Origin: Chrysomallon squamiferum
Lineage: Eukaryota; Mollusca; Gastropoda; Neomphalida; Peltospiridae
Direction: 5' to 3'
DNA length: 64,000 nucleotides
NCBI GenBank assembly: GCA_012295275.1
Contig: CM022675.1
Coordinates: forward strand, 2,619,197-2,683,196
Shown: in pieces, positions 15,732-28,942 of the stretch
Layout: every line of letters starts with the position of its first letter
How positions within the stretch are numbered: position 1 is the stretch's first letter
Made by a program: the position numbers and the translations under genes
The notes under the pieces: generated by a model
Database searches by the model: none
Told to the model about the DNA's origin: nothing
What the model saw: only the letters and a program-made list of their open reading frames with translations

Positions 15732-16140
15732 GTAATAGTAATAATAATAATCAAGCACGACAATTAAAGTAACAACTTTTTATGTTGTATTTTTTTTTTT
15801 ATTGATTTTTTGGTTCTGTGTTTTATTTTATTTTCGTTTTTCTTTGTAGTTTATTTATTGATTTATTGATTTATTGATTGATTTATTTATTTATTAATAG
15901 AAGTTACGCAGCAATACTACTATCTGAGTATGAGCATAATCTGACGTCAAGCAACAACCAAGTTTGGACAAGAAATGTAGAATGTCCAAGATTCGAAAAG
16001 AATATTACTCTGTGTCGCATTAATTTTATTTTCAACGCCGATGATGAAAAGTATATAGCCTTACTGTGTGCAGGTAATGTCCGCTAGATAACAGTCAAAA
16101 CATACTTACCAAACATTCTTATTATCTGCATTTTGTTTTA

Positions 16141-16173
<33 letters not shown>

Positions 16174-16398
16174 CATTTCCTGTTTTGAGAAAAGCATTCA
16201 TTGTTTTTCATGCTATAGACATTGGAATAAGTTATGGGATAAAACCTAACTCAGATATGCTGGTTTGCTAGAGCTTATACATATTTCTTGATGTGACAGA
16301 CAGAATCTTCTTCTCTTTTTTTTAAATTTTCATTTTGATTTAAATTTAAATTTTAATTAAAATTTTTAGTTTTATTCATTCATTTATTAATTTGTTTC

Positions 16399-16472
<74 letters not shown>

Positions 16473-17413
16473 GCTGTTGTTGTTTATTTATTATGTTTTA
16501 TCCAGTAGAAGACAATTCAGAGATTAAAATTCGTCTGGTGAATGGCAGTTCAGAACGAGAAGGTCGAGTAGAGATTAAATATCTTGGAATGTGGGGCACA
16601 GTCTGTGATAAATATCATACTGATTACAACGCAGCTGTTTACTGCAGAATGCTGGGTTTTACTAAGTAAGTTATTAACAAGGATTATTATATTTACTGCA
16701 GAATGCTGGGTTTTACTAAGTTATTAACAAGTATTATTATATTTACTGCAGAATGCTGGGTTTCACTTAGTAAGTTATTAACAAGGATTATTGTATTTAT
16801 TGCAGAAACTTCGATTTGACTAAGTAAGTAATTTTAATCACACAATATAATGTTTAGTTTTCTTTTTTTTCTAAATTGGGTAAACTCCTTATTAAACAAC
16901 TTAGTCCAATATTCCTTAAAAAATATCGATACATGGCCTCTCTTACAGTTCAAATGCAACAGCAGTCGGTTCAGCTTATTTTGGTGAAGGATCAGGACCT
17001 ATCTTTCTGCGTGACATTCACTGTTTGGGAAATGAAACCAGTCTTGAACAGTGCAATCTTCAATGGGGTAACAGTGACTGCAAACACAACAACGACGCCG
17101 GTGTGATATGCAGAGGTAATATTCAAAACCTGTTTCTAACTTTACTATTTTCATTCTTACATCCAAGTATTGTTTATAATAGTTCGAGTTGCAAATACAG
17201 TCAAAACAAAACTAGTTTTTTAAATTTCAGTTTCGTATGTCAGTGTTTCTAAGCCAAATACAGCAAAATAAACGTAAATAAAATCGCATATAAAATAATG
17301 TAGGGAAATAAAACAAATCACTCCTGTTAAATTATCGATATATACATCCAGAGTGCTCGAGTTACGTATACACACACACAAACACAAACACATGGAGAGA
17401 AAGAGACAGAGGC

Positions 17414-17512
<99 letters not shown>

Positions 17513-18907
17513 AGAGTGAGAGAGTGTGTGAGCGTGTGTTTGTGTGTGTGTCTTCGACAGTTTACTTTTCAGTGGAGAAACTTTATGTGTGGTTATGATG
17601 AAGATTCTAGTGTGATATGTGTAAGTAACACTAGATAACTGTTAACTGTCATAATTCCGTGTTTATCACAGTTATTTATAACATTATTATTTGCAAATAA
17701 ATCTGTTAGGATTTAAGTCATTTCGTTTTATGACCTTTCCTTAAGATGGGTTCAGCACAAGCCATTATATATATATAAAAATTAAATATTCATTTAAAAG
17801 TGTAAAAAACATTATAATAATTAAAGATATTTCGAAATAATAAAAGAACAAACCAAAGAGAATAGGAATATTGTTCAAAAACACACATAAACACAAAAAA
17901 GCAAATATACCCAGCAACATCATACACACACTGAAATACACACACGAAGGAAGATTTGTATATAAAAAAGTTACTAAATATTAGGTTTTTTTTCATTCAG
18001 TGTATATTAACATATGTAACATATAATAATATTCTTTGAATATCAGGAATTAAAATAATAAAGATGTGATAATATTAACTCATTCAGCTTTGTTACTATG
18101 TTATTTAACTACACAGATGCGACACTATTATCTTTCCAAAGTTTTGAATAAAGCTTGTATAAACTAATGTTAATTATAGAATCAGAGCCAGAATCTGGTG
18201 CAGTCACAGTGGAACCAGGTACTCTCAGAGTGGAGTCATGCACTGCTGATAATGAGAAAACTGGAGAAGACAGTGAAACTTTGAAAATCATCGAAGACAG
18301 GTAATATTTTATTTTTCAGTCTAATTATACACAAATCATTGATTAGCAACCACCACGGATCTTTGTTTCTTTGGATAAAAAATGACTATTCTAGGATTTG
18401 AATTGTTCTTCAAAATATAATAATTATTTGTCGACAAACGGTGACTATGAGTCTACAATAGACTAACAATTAGCTTATCTAAGAAGATTAAACACTCAGA
18501 CTTCTACTTCGAGAAAACAATGTCTTCATTCCTAGGACGGACCCAATAGTACGGAAGTAATATCATTTAACAATATAATCAGTCCTATCTGTTATCAGTC
18601 ACGCAATCATCGTTAGTTTAACCAGCACGAAACAATCAAACAGAAATGAAGTTTAGTTGTGACTGGTTGATATTTGTGTTTCTTTTTTCAGCTGTCCTTC
18701 GTCTGAGATTGGTAAACTGATGACACAGGAACCTGAAAGATCAGGAAACAACGTCACATTCAAGTTGAAAGCTTTCACCTTCAACAAAAACAACAAAGTC
18801 TCTATAGAATGTTCTGTCAAAGTTTGTCCTCCAGATCAAAAATCTCTCTGTGACCCAGTAAGTTATATAATTTCTGATTATAGTTTTGCATCGGTTACAC
18901 TAAATGT

Positions 18908-18956
<49 letters not shown>

Positions 18957-19386
18957 CCAATACATAAATAAATAAATAAACATGTAAATACATTTATAAT
19001 TCAATAATTTTCTTGTTGTTGATTTTTTGTTTGTCTAATCTTGTTACTACTACCTGTATGTGTTTCAGGAAATAAAGAAAGAAAAAAATAACGCTGAGAA
19101 ATGTCTGTAAAATGACAAATCTAATGATCTGACTATATTCATGTGTTAAAATGTTTATATTTATAATTTTAGGTGGACTGCAATGGCAGGCCAGGGTTTG
19201 GAAGAAAACGGAGATCAACTGAAACATCTGATGAAATTGTCAGACAGACATATACTGTTGTGGAGGTGATGAATGAAAATAAAAAACCAAGTGAGTTTTG
19301 TTTTGATCGTTCAATTTATTTATTTCATTAATTTGTTTTCTTACCTTAAACTCATATTTCTGATTATGTAGATAAAAGTAATAATG

Positions 19387-19419
<33 letters not shown>

Positions 19420-19661
19420 TAAATAAACACATACTTTTTCAATGTATATAAATTGCTAGAAGTTATAGAAACATCTGACATTTAAAATCTCCTTACATTC
19501 TAGGTGACTCACAGACATCAGGTGACAAGCAAGGATCTGATGAAGTCGATGTCAGCACCACGATTCTGATTATTCTCTGTGTTGTCATGGTGATCATCTT
19601 CTCACTTGTCATTTGGATTGTGGTGGTCGTCTTCCTAAGGAAGAAAAAATCGAATCAGTAA
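9713..19661 (+). CDS. Gene A: EGF-EGF-ZP(split by 4 SRCR)-TM receptor-like protein, complete
   Basis: Nineteen coding exons: 9713-9764, 10460-10582, 10771-10908, 11283-11470, 11721-11875, 12174-12310, 12544-12588, 12893-13034, 13616-13788, 14170-14329, 14862-15013, 15336-15492, 15901-16073, 16509-16665, 16949-17115, 18180-18300, 18692-18857, 19173-19290, 19504-19661. All have GT-AG borders and matching phases, giving 893 residues without an internal stop. Order: signal peptide 1-18, two EGF-like modules 24-102, ZP-N 105-217, first part of ZP-C 219-279, SRCR1-4 280-706, rest of ZP-C 707-806, furin-type RKRR about 812-815, transmembrane helix 862-886, tail RKKKSNQ. ZP modules usually drive extracellular polymerisation and SRCR domains bind ligands, so a type I surface protein is inferred. 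The ligand is unknown. The acceptor of exon 14 could be three bases earlier (16506). The acceptor of exon 5 (CTTTAAG) has a weak pyrimidine tract. Confidence 0.9.
11283..11875 (+). other. Gene A exons 4-5: ZP-N subdomain
   Basis: The segment has the four ZP-N cysteines: VTC, a C after the [15 protein letters not shown] stretch, IECGG and VTCSE. F-x-G-V-V-Y followed by a short loop and Cys is characteristic of the cuticlin/dumpy type of ZP module. The strand [20 protein letters not shown] matches the usual strand before the fourth cysteine. It is split by a phase-0 intron. Confidence 0.82.
12174..12588 (+). other. Gene A exons 6-7: first part of ZP-C and linker
   Basis: Exon 6 encodes [12 protein letters not shown] followed by [14 protein letters not shown], which fits the early ZP-C strands (the consensus 'v.lGe.l.l.v' strand). 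In ordinary ZP modules this strand is followed within a short loop by the first ZP-C cysteine. Here exon 7 (12544-12588) encodes a short linker, [15 protein letters not shown], and then the SRCR exons begin. Assignment is by motif; no structure prediction was run. Confidence 0.72.
12893..17115 (+). other. Gene A exons 8-15: four two-exon SRCR domains
   Basis: SRCR1 is 12893-13034 + 13616-13788, SRCR2 is 14170-14329 + 14862-15013, SRCR3 is 15336-15492 + 15901-16073, and SRCR4 is 16509-16665 + 16949-17115. Each begins with a (V/E)(V/L/I)RLV(G/D/N)G-type strand and has a phase-2 intron just after the CR-x(2)-G(F/Y) motif. It ends with a Cys-Gly/Glu pair at a phase-1 intron. Two-exon coding and six cysteines (clear in SRCR4 and SRCR2) fit group A SRCR. 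SRCR1 and SRCR3 lack the first cysteine. Confidence 0.9.
16666..16830 (+). repeat. Decaying tandem copies of the gene A exon 14 tail
   Basis: Directly after exon 14 the string ACTGCAGAATGCTGGGTTT with its following ACTAAGTAAG donor recurs at about 16697 and 16747, with a more diverged copy at about 16802. The repeated unit is the last ~30 bases of the exon plus the beginning of the intron. Confidence 0.85.
17415..17508 (+). repeat. (GA)n microsatellite in gene A intron 15
   Basis: Long uninterrupted GA tract between SRCR4 and the second part of ZP-C. This is the longest intron of gene A (17116-18179). Confidence 0.95.
18180..18857 (+). other. Gene A exons 16-17: cysteine-bearing second part of ZP-C
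   Basis: The encoded stretch has [11 protein letters not shown], then a polar loop, LKIIEDSCPSSE, then [23 protein letters not shown] and CDPVDC. This is the standard ZP-C series: Cys-Thr/Ala, (D/N)xCP, a Phe-rich strand, C-x-V-x-V-C. Exon 16 starts in phase 1, as do the SRCR modules. Exon 16 here is longer than in genes B and C because a '[11 protein letters not shown]' stretch looks locally duplicated. Confidence 0.85.
19173..19661 (+). other. Gene A exons 18-19: furin-type site, transmembrane helix, tail
   Basis: Exon 18 encodes GRKRRS, a dibasic/furin-like consensus cleavage site in the position typical of ZP proteins, shortly after ZP-C. Exon 19 encodes a Ser/Asp-rich juxtamembrane stretch, a helix of about 25 hydrophobic residues ([18 protein letters not shown] part) and the tail RKKKSNQ. 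The TAA at 19659-19661 is followed in the same frame by codons matching the longer tail of gene C, so the tail appears shortened. Confidence 0.87.
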
Positions 19662-20224
19662 AAGGAAGATGTCAACAAACACCAGATTTAATGTAGTAGC
19701 AAACTGAACTTGAAATCAGTTTAAAATTTTACGTAAAGTGGCTATTGTCTAATTAACCTTTTTTATTTTGCTTTTTATTTAATTATTTATTTATTTATAT
19801 TATCTACTTTTTTATTAATTTATTTATTTACTAATTTATTATTATTTTTTTTATTATTTATATATTTATTTATTTATTTATTTATATGTTTATTTATTTT
19901 AAGTATTATTATTTTTTGGGTGTTGGGGGCTTCCTTACTTCTTTTGACATGAATGTCACTGGTTTTTTAATCGCTTGAAAAACATGGATTATTTTCATGA
20001 CTTCCCTTTGAGTATATTCTTTCAATTTGTTTGTCATTTACTTATTTATTTTATCATTATTTTTTTTTTTTCTGTTGGTATCAGTCTTGATTTGTTAGAT
20101 TATTATTTAATGATTTGTTTTGCATTTCGTCTTCTAGACTTTGTATTTATTTTTATTGTATTTGATTTCATTGTTATTCTTGTTCTCGTTATTGTTGTTT
20201 TTGCTATTATTTTTATCATTATTA

Positions 20225-20283
<59 letters not shown>

Positions 20284-20339
20284 GTTATTGTTATTATTAC
20301 CTTCAGATTTCGTCATTACATATTTCTTGCTTCTTTATA

Positions 20340-20931
20340 TTTTTTCGAAATGTAATTTTTAATGTTCTTTTGCCTTTTGCTTTAATTAAATATCCAAGAC
20401 TTTGAATAAAACTTGTAGCAATGAATGTCATGTGATTTGTTTTCTTTATTAATTCATAAACCGTGCTAACATATTGTTTGATGCACATGTTACTTACGAA
20501 ATTACTTCTCTACTTTGATCTTCATTTGTTTTGATTATTTACTTTCGTCGGGTTATTATTCTAGATAATTTCAATTCAAACTGAAGATCATCAAATGGTT
20601 TCTAGATATTTACGCAATTTTAATTACACTTGAGTTAGGGCTTCGTTTTATGCTGCTGTTATTGTATACATGTCTACCAAATAGTGAGCACAGAACAGTA
20701 AGAAGATGTATTTTATGCGCCTCTAGATCCAATATTCACAGACATACTTGTGTTCTATTCATGCAAAAATTACAAAACTCTTTTCCTGAACTTTAAAAAA
20801 TGGAAGTCACAACGTATTTAGTGAAATTTAGCAGTTTCCAGTAAAAAAAATTTGCAATAATTTGTATTAGTAACTTGCTAAATAAAATCCAGCATTATCC
20901 ATGTATTTATTTATCTATTTATTATTCTTAT

Positions 20932-21006
<75 letters not shown>

Positions 21007-21660
21007 TTCCAGTTTCTTGTTTTGCTTGCATTGCATAAATCTTGGTTCCTTTTATTTTTATTGAAATTTGTCTGTTTATTACTATTTCACCTTTTGCTTT
21101 TGTTATGTTTCCAAAAGTTTGAATAAAGCTTGTTGCATTGCATTTTATGTGATTTGTTTTCTTTGTTAATTAATAAACCTTGCTAAGTTATCATCTGGTG
21201 TGCATCTACAGGTTTCTGAAAATAACTTCTCTGTTTAGATATTCAATTTTTTTTTCATGCTCTTATTGAAGGTTATGTCTGTTAAAACTGATTTCTTGAT
21301 ACTTACGTAAATTTAATGGCATTTGCGTTAGGGCTTCGTTTAATCGTGCATTCTTTATATATATATATATATATATAAAACAGTATAGAATACTGAACAG
21401 TAAAGAGACACATTTTATGTGCCTGTAGTTGCAAAGTTCATACACATATCTGTGTTCTGATCATAGAAAAACTGCAAGTTTCTTTTTTGTTTTGTTTTTT
21501 TAAATTTATTTTAGGTTACTTTGTGAAACCCGGCAGTGAAAAGCTGTTATAATAATTATTACCACTAGTTTACTTAATAACACTCAGCATTTTCCAGTAA
21601 ACCATTGTTATAAAATTAAATAAAATTTAGTAATTTGCATTAATCAGTTATAATCATTCT
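20340..21660 (+). repeat. Tandem duplication of the gene A 3' flank
   Basis: Segments 20340-20930 and 21040-21660 match in order: TTTTGCTTT, GAATAAA, ATGTGATTTGTTTTCTTT.TTAATT.ATAAACC, a GCATTTAC-like block, ATTTTATG.GCCT.TAG and TGTGTTCT..TCAT. Both copies end in short decayed pieces (near 20815-20910 and 21525-21660) resembling, in inverted orientation, the exon 14 tail repeat of the SRCR genes. Confidence 0.6.
20405..20410 (+). terminator. Candidate polyadenylation signal of gene A
   Basis: AATAAA in the context TTTGAATAAAACTTG, about 745 bp after the gene A stop. A duplicated copy of the same context carries AATAAA at 21122-21127. A related TTTAATAAATGC lies 3' of gene C at 47132-47137. 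These are inferred from motif and position only. Confidence 0.45.
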
Positions 21661-22368
21661 TAATAACTTATTTAATAAAAGATAGTATTATATAGTACAA
21701 TGTTTTTATAATAATCATAATTTTTAAAATAAATATATATATTTTTTTTTCAATTTTATCATTACGTTCAACTTTTACCCGAAAGCCTGTTCAGGTAAAT
21801 AAATACTTAAATCTAAACCTAATTCTAATCCTGAACATAACACTAAGCATAAATCATAGCGGTATCGTTGCTTATACCATGATACCTTTATACAAAAAAA
21901 AAAGAAAAAAAGAGTTGTATTTATCTTTAAACAAACACTGATACAGCTCTAACATAGTGTTTCTAAAACGAATACGGGTAAACAACACTAAACTTAGACA
22001 TGAGGTGCATTTTTAAGATTGATGTATGTGTGTTTAAGCATGATTCATCCTGCCTGACAAGCTTGAGAACTAAATATCTTGAAACTGGTTACATTGACAC
22101 TGAATTCAGGACATCGTTCTCTTTTAACTTGCTTACCTCATTTACCATACAAATAATTTAATTCATCGTCAAGATTTTGTTTCTGACAAAATCGACGCAG
22201 TGTTTGAATTCATTTTGCCATCAAAGCTGATAGTAAATAAATTAGAGTGAAACATTCACTCCCAGTCACCCGTGTGTGACGGTCAGGTTGACATTCTCCT
22301 CCGTAATGTACTTTTTCGTTATATGTGATCATTCTGTAAAAAATGTTGTTGATTTTTTATTTTTTTAA

Positions 22369-22403
<35 letters not shown>

Positions 22404-22424
22404 GTAGTAGTAGTATTATTGTTG

Positions 22425-22507
<83 letters not shown>

Positions 22508-23465
22508 TGTTTTTAATTCTGGTTACCTGAGTGGCTATGCTAATTGTGATTTACTATTTGCAGTAGCAGTAGTGATAATGAAAACATTAGTAGTAGTATT
22601 AGCAGTAGTAGTAATATGAACACACAATAAATATATGATCTGTACATTTTAAACAAGAAATACAAACCTACGTGCACCGCCTCCCTTTCTACTTAATTTT
22701 CTCTTTCTCTGCCGATTCATTAATCTCATTGCTTACTGTTATTTCTTTTATTATATATTTTTCAATTATAGTCTACTTTTTTAAAATTATTATTATTACT
22801 TCTATTTTTCTTTATCCCCTCTCTGATTTTAACTGTTATGGTAAACACAGTTGTATAATTTTATTTATCCCATACACCAGCATAGATATCGGCACATATT
22901 AGTTTCACTCCAGTCACCACTGTGTGACAGTGACCTTGACACTTCGCAATGTATTTCATCATTTGTGTTAATTCTGAATAGCAGTTCTCTTTTTCTAATT
23001 TATTTATTTATTTATTTTAATCTGGTTATCTGAGTTGCTATATTAATCATGCTTAACAGTATACTAGTAATAGTAGTAGTAGTAGAAATAGTAGTAGTAG
23101 TACTAGTAATAGTAGTAGTACCAGTAGTAGTAGTAGTAATAGTAGTAGTAGTAGTAATAGTAGTAGTAGTAATATGAATAAACCATAAATAATTTACAAG
23201 TTTATTTTATATTAAAACAAACACAAAATCTGTTTCTATCCAAAGCATAACCCAGGCTATGTTGTATCTGAACATGTCTTACCTGTCTGTCTTGTGTTTT
23301 GTGACGCTGTGTGTATACGTCCGTTTCCTTTTCCGTTCATTAATCTGTGTATTTATGCATTTTTTTCTTGTTGTTGTTATACATTTATTTTTCGATTTGA
23401 TACATTTTTGGTTATAAATATTAATATTATATATATGTGTGTGTGTGTGTGTGTGTGCGTGTTTT

Positions 23466-23596
<131 letters not shown>

Positions 23597-23888
23597 AATG
23601 TTTTTATTATTTAAATTTCCCTTCCTTCTTTATTTATCGGAATTTATGTTTTATTTTTACTGTTGTTATTTTATAGTTTTCTCTTATCACATTTGAAATG
23701 TTTTGTACTAAAATATTCCTATGACTCGTTTCCTTTAGTAAGTGTCAAATATTAATAGAACATTATTTCATTTTCTTATGCATATTACTTATCACATTTC
23801 TTTTCAGTATTGTTGTTCCTTTTTATTGTTATTATTATCATTATTAATATTATTATTATTATTATTATTATTACTACTACTACTAACG

Positions 23889-23920
<32 letters not shown>

Positions 23921-23942
23921 ATTATCTTTAATTTTGTTTTCT

Positions 23943-23978
<36 letters not shown>

Positions 23979-24206
23979 TTAGTTTGTTACTTTACTGACT
24001 GTGAGCGTTAGTTTACAGTGACATTAAATATATTCTGATTGACCTAGACTGAACATTACATATGACAGGATAGCCTGCCGTTCGGACATCTTCCTCCACA
24101 ATATAGTTAATAATACTGAATTGTATCTGGTCATCTGGGTAACTATATTAATCGTGATTGACTCTCCTACTACAAAAAGCAGTTAAGGTGTTGTGTACAT
24201 GTGTGT

Positions 24207-24257
<51 letters not shown>

Positions 24258-24424
24258 GAAAACAACTTCTCTTCTGACCCCTGTATGTCTCACCGATATC
24301 AGAGTAATCCAGTGCGTGTTTGTATGTGTGTGTGTCTGTGTGTGTCTGTGTGTGTCCTTTATTCCTTTTTATATAATATATTTTTAGTTTTCATTTTATT
24401 ATACTTCCAGTATTTTTTTCTATT

Positions 24425-24735
24425 AAAAGATGATGCGACTTTTCAGTGAAACTGTAAAACTAATTTGAAGAAAGTATTAAGAAAAGAGTAAACAGATTTG
24501 GAATTTCTTAACGTCGCCGTCTTGTAGTAACGTAAAAACACGAACAGTGAATCTGTGCACTCAGCTGTGACGACAGCAGGCGCCCTTATTATGCAGCAAC
24601 AACTATTTTGTTTAATTTCGTCTGGGTTTTTTAAATGTAGCCCACAAACCTGTCTACCATTCTGTTGTCATCTCGAAACGTACTTTTTGTTATAGAAAAT
24701 TAGTTCACAGTTGTCTACTTATTTAATACTGGACA
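24425..24735 (+). repeat. Dispersed repeat R1, copy 3
   Basis: Full-length relative of the 3408-3700 block, with the same landmarks in the same order, including the conserved core at about 24558. It lies between genes A and B, so the family predates or accompanied duplication of the receptor cluster. Confidence 0.65.
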
Positions 24736-24741
24736 CACACA

Positions 24742-24803
<62 letters not shown>

Positions 24804-25164
24804 CACACACATCTATATGCATATCCGTATACATACTCACGTTTGAACGCAGTTAATCATCAAGGCTAATTTATTTAAAATTAAAGTGTATTTTAGTATG
24901 TGTGTTAATTCTGTATGACATTTTTTTGCTTCTTTTTCTTTTTTTATAGTTTGTTTACCTGACTCTCTATATTACACGTGATTGACTCTATACAGTATAT
25001 AACAGTAGTTGTTATAGGAAAGGTAGGAATAGTAGCATTAATACTAGCAGTAAACAATAACTAAATTATATCTTATATTAAAGTTTCAATTTAATTGAAA
25101 AATTAAATTACGTGTAAATACAGACAACGTGTCTACCTTGTGTGCTATTTTCTTTTTCTTTATT

Positions 25165-25481
<317 letters not shown>

Positions 25482-26649
25482 TATATATAACGAAATATTT
25501 TGCGATGATAAAAGCACCTGATATTTTGTCATTTAAATTTAAAAATTAGATTCATGAAAGTTAAGTGAGAGGTTCTGTCAGTCATGTTTGTCAGTATGAA
25601 GTAGCCTCAGTAGTAGTTCTAATAGTAGCAATAGTTATAGCAGTAACAATAGTAGTAGCAGTAATGTGAATAAATAATAACAGCAGTATATTAATGTCAG
25701 TTTAATTAGAAATTAAAACAAAACTCCTTCTACCTTGCTGTGTGCATGCCGTTTGTATACCTACCTATATTGTATCAGTGAATGCAGATATATATATATA
25801 TATATATATATATATCTGTTTCTCTATTTATTGTATCAGTGTATTCATATTTATTTTTCTATCTACCTACATTGTATCAGCGTATGCATCTAAATATGTA
25901 CCTGTCTCTCTATCTATCTAATTCGCAGTATCTCTGTTCATGCATCTGTTTCCTTTTTTCATCTGCTATCTATTTATTTCGCGTTGTTAATTTCATTATA
26001 TCCTAGACCATTTCAGTCTAGTTTATTGTTGTGGGTTTTTTTTTTTGTTTTGTGTTTGTTCGTTTTATAATTTATTTATCCTTTATTCATACAATACTAT
26101 TACTACTACTATTACTACTTCTACTACTACTACTACTACTCCTACTACTACAATTATTACTGCTACTCCTGAATCTTGTGAAACATGATTAGTATAACTA
26201 CTTAGGTAACACCATTAACAAAATAAAAAAAATTAAAACAAAATCAATAAATAAATTAAAAGAAAAAGTTGTCATAAAGAATTAACACATGCCACTGAAT
26301 GATTCTTACTACTGATATCAGTATTAGTGTTAGCATCAGTAGTAGCAGTGGCAACTGTAGCAGTAGTAGTAGTAGTTGTTGTTGTTGTTGTAGTAGTTGT
26401 AGTGGTATTATTAGTAATAACGTAATGACGTAACCGCATTAAAATAAATAAATAAGCATGTGCAATCTATGAATTTAGGCAATCTTAGGACGATGTTTTA
26501 GTTTCTTTTCTTAATGTTATATTAAACGAAAATAAAAAATATGAGTGTAAAGTATTAACTTCTCTCTTAAACAACATTTAAAACAACCGAATAAAATAAA
26601 ATAAAATAAAATAAAATAAAATAAAATAAAATAAAAGGAAGTGTTTTTA

Positions 26650-26930
26650 TGTGTGAGTAGATAAAACTATTTTGAGGAAAACATTAAGTAAATAATAAAC
26701 CTATTTGAGCATAAAAACACGAGCAGTGGATACCCGCACTCATCTGTGACGACAGTAGTCTCCCTTGTTATGTCTCGACAGATATTTAGTTTAGTTTTGT
26801 CTGTTGTTAAATGTAGCAACAAACATGTCAGCCTTTTTCTTGTCATCTCTAAGCGAATCTTTGTTATAGTAAATTAATTCACAGTTGTCTTTTCTCTTTA
26901 GTGCTGCACATATAGAGGTATACTGCTAGT
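26650..26930 (+). repeat. Dispersed repeat R1, copy 4
   Basis: More diverged copy. The core is changed to CACTCATCTGTGACGACAG near 26735. The downstream TAAATGTAGC..ACAAACATGTCAG and GTTATAGTAAATTAATTCAC parts are recognisable. Confidence 0.6.
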
Positions 26931-26944
26931 ACTACTACTTCTTA

Positions 26945-27222
<278 letters not shown>

Positions 27223-28446
27223 CTATTCGTTCAGTTGCTGCTGCTGGTAATAATAATACTCCTACTACTACTACGACTACTGTTACTACTACTGTTACAC
27301 TTGATGGTAATGGACGAAAAACACTTCTTGAAAGATTTCACTATAAGTGTATGTATTGACAATATTAAACTGGAGAAAAAAATAAGTTGAAGAATCAGCG
27401 ATAGAATAACACCAAAGATAAAACTGAATAGAGAAATTAAATAGAAGACAAATTCCTTTTTGTTTTAAAACTATTCATAATTATAATCAGTACCGGTATT
27501 AAATAATAACACTCGATATCAAGCGATTCTGTGTAGTCTTTACTTATTGGTCGTAGTGACACCTGTTAACATGCCACCAAAAGTTCAGTGAATTTTCTCA
27601 CTCGCCTGCCTCTTTAAACAAGTAATCTTTTCTGTAACTATTTACACACATCGAATTTTAATGTCGTTACGTATGTTTGCTTTCTTTTTTGATTCGGAAA
27701 AGTAATAATCATAATAATAATAATAATAATAATAATGACAACAACAACAACAACACAAACAGTAACAACAACAGCAACAACAATAATAATAATAATAATA
27801 ATAATAACAATAATAATAATTGTAACCAATTTTTTTTTAGTAATATAGAAGAAGAATAAGGATTCACACGTACAGTAATTTAAGCTAGAAAAGTAAGGAA
27901 AAACATCGTTTTATGCATGACAAAAATATGATAATTACAACAAGAACCTTCATCTTTGAAACAGCAGGGGGAAAAGGCTTTTCTTCTGTCATGAATTTAT
28001 ACAATAAGCCGAAAACCCAGAATATAGTAATGATAATAATTATATAAACAAAAAATAAATCTCAACTAATATCTACGACATATTACAGAAAACAAACTAC
28101 AAGAGATGCACCCCAGTAAGCTTTATTCAAAATAAAGCAAATATATAAAAATACAAAATAGTAACAAATGAATTAAAAGAAGTAAAAAATACGAATCAAG
28201 CTCCAGGAATAGGAAAGCAAGCAAGAAACAAAAATAAAGAAAATAAAACTAAATGTAAACATAAGAATATCAGTAATAATAATAAGAATAATAATAATAT
28301 AAATATAAAAGGCAACGCCAAAAGCCCAAACAAAAACATTTTCCTTTTATGCCAGGTAAATGAAATGAAAGAAAGGTGTTGCGTATATTACAAAACAATT
28401 TGGATTTCAGTAATCCAAACCACAGCTGAAGAAAAAAGTAACCCAT

Positions 28447-28507
<61 letters not shown>

Positions 28508-28707
28508 AATAATAATAGTAAAAATAACTAGAGGAAAAGAAACAATATTAAAAGGAATAAAAAAAGCAATAAAAGCAAAACGAAATTTGGCAGAAAATTA
28601 AGTCTGACGATAGCGAATTTGATTTTATAAGCATAAGATCTTGAATAATAAATAAATAAATAAAATAAAATAAATAGATAAATAAATAAGGAATTGAAAT
28701 AAATAAA

Positions 28708-28750
<43 letters not shown>

Positions 28751-28752
28751 GC

Positions 28753-28783
<31 letters not shown>

Positions 28784-28845
28784 GCCACATCAGTTGAGAA
28801 AAAAGTGTAGTTCTCATCAAACAATAAAATTAAGTATGTATATAT

Positions 28846-28942
<97 letters not shown>

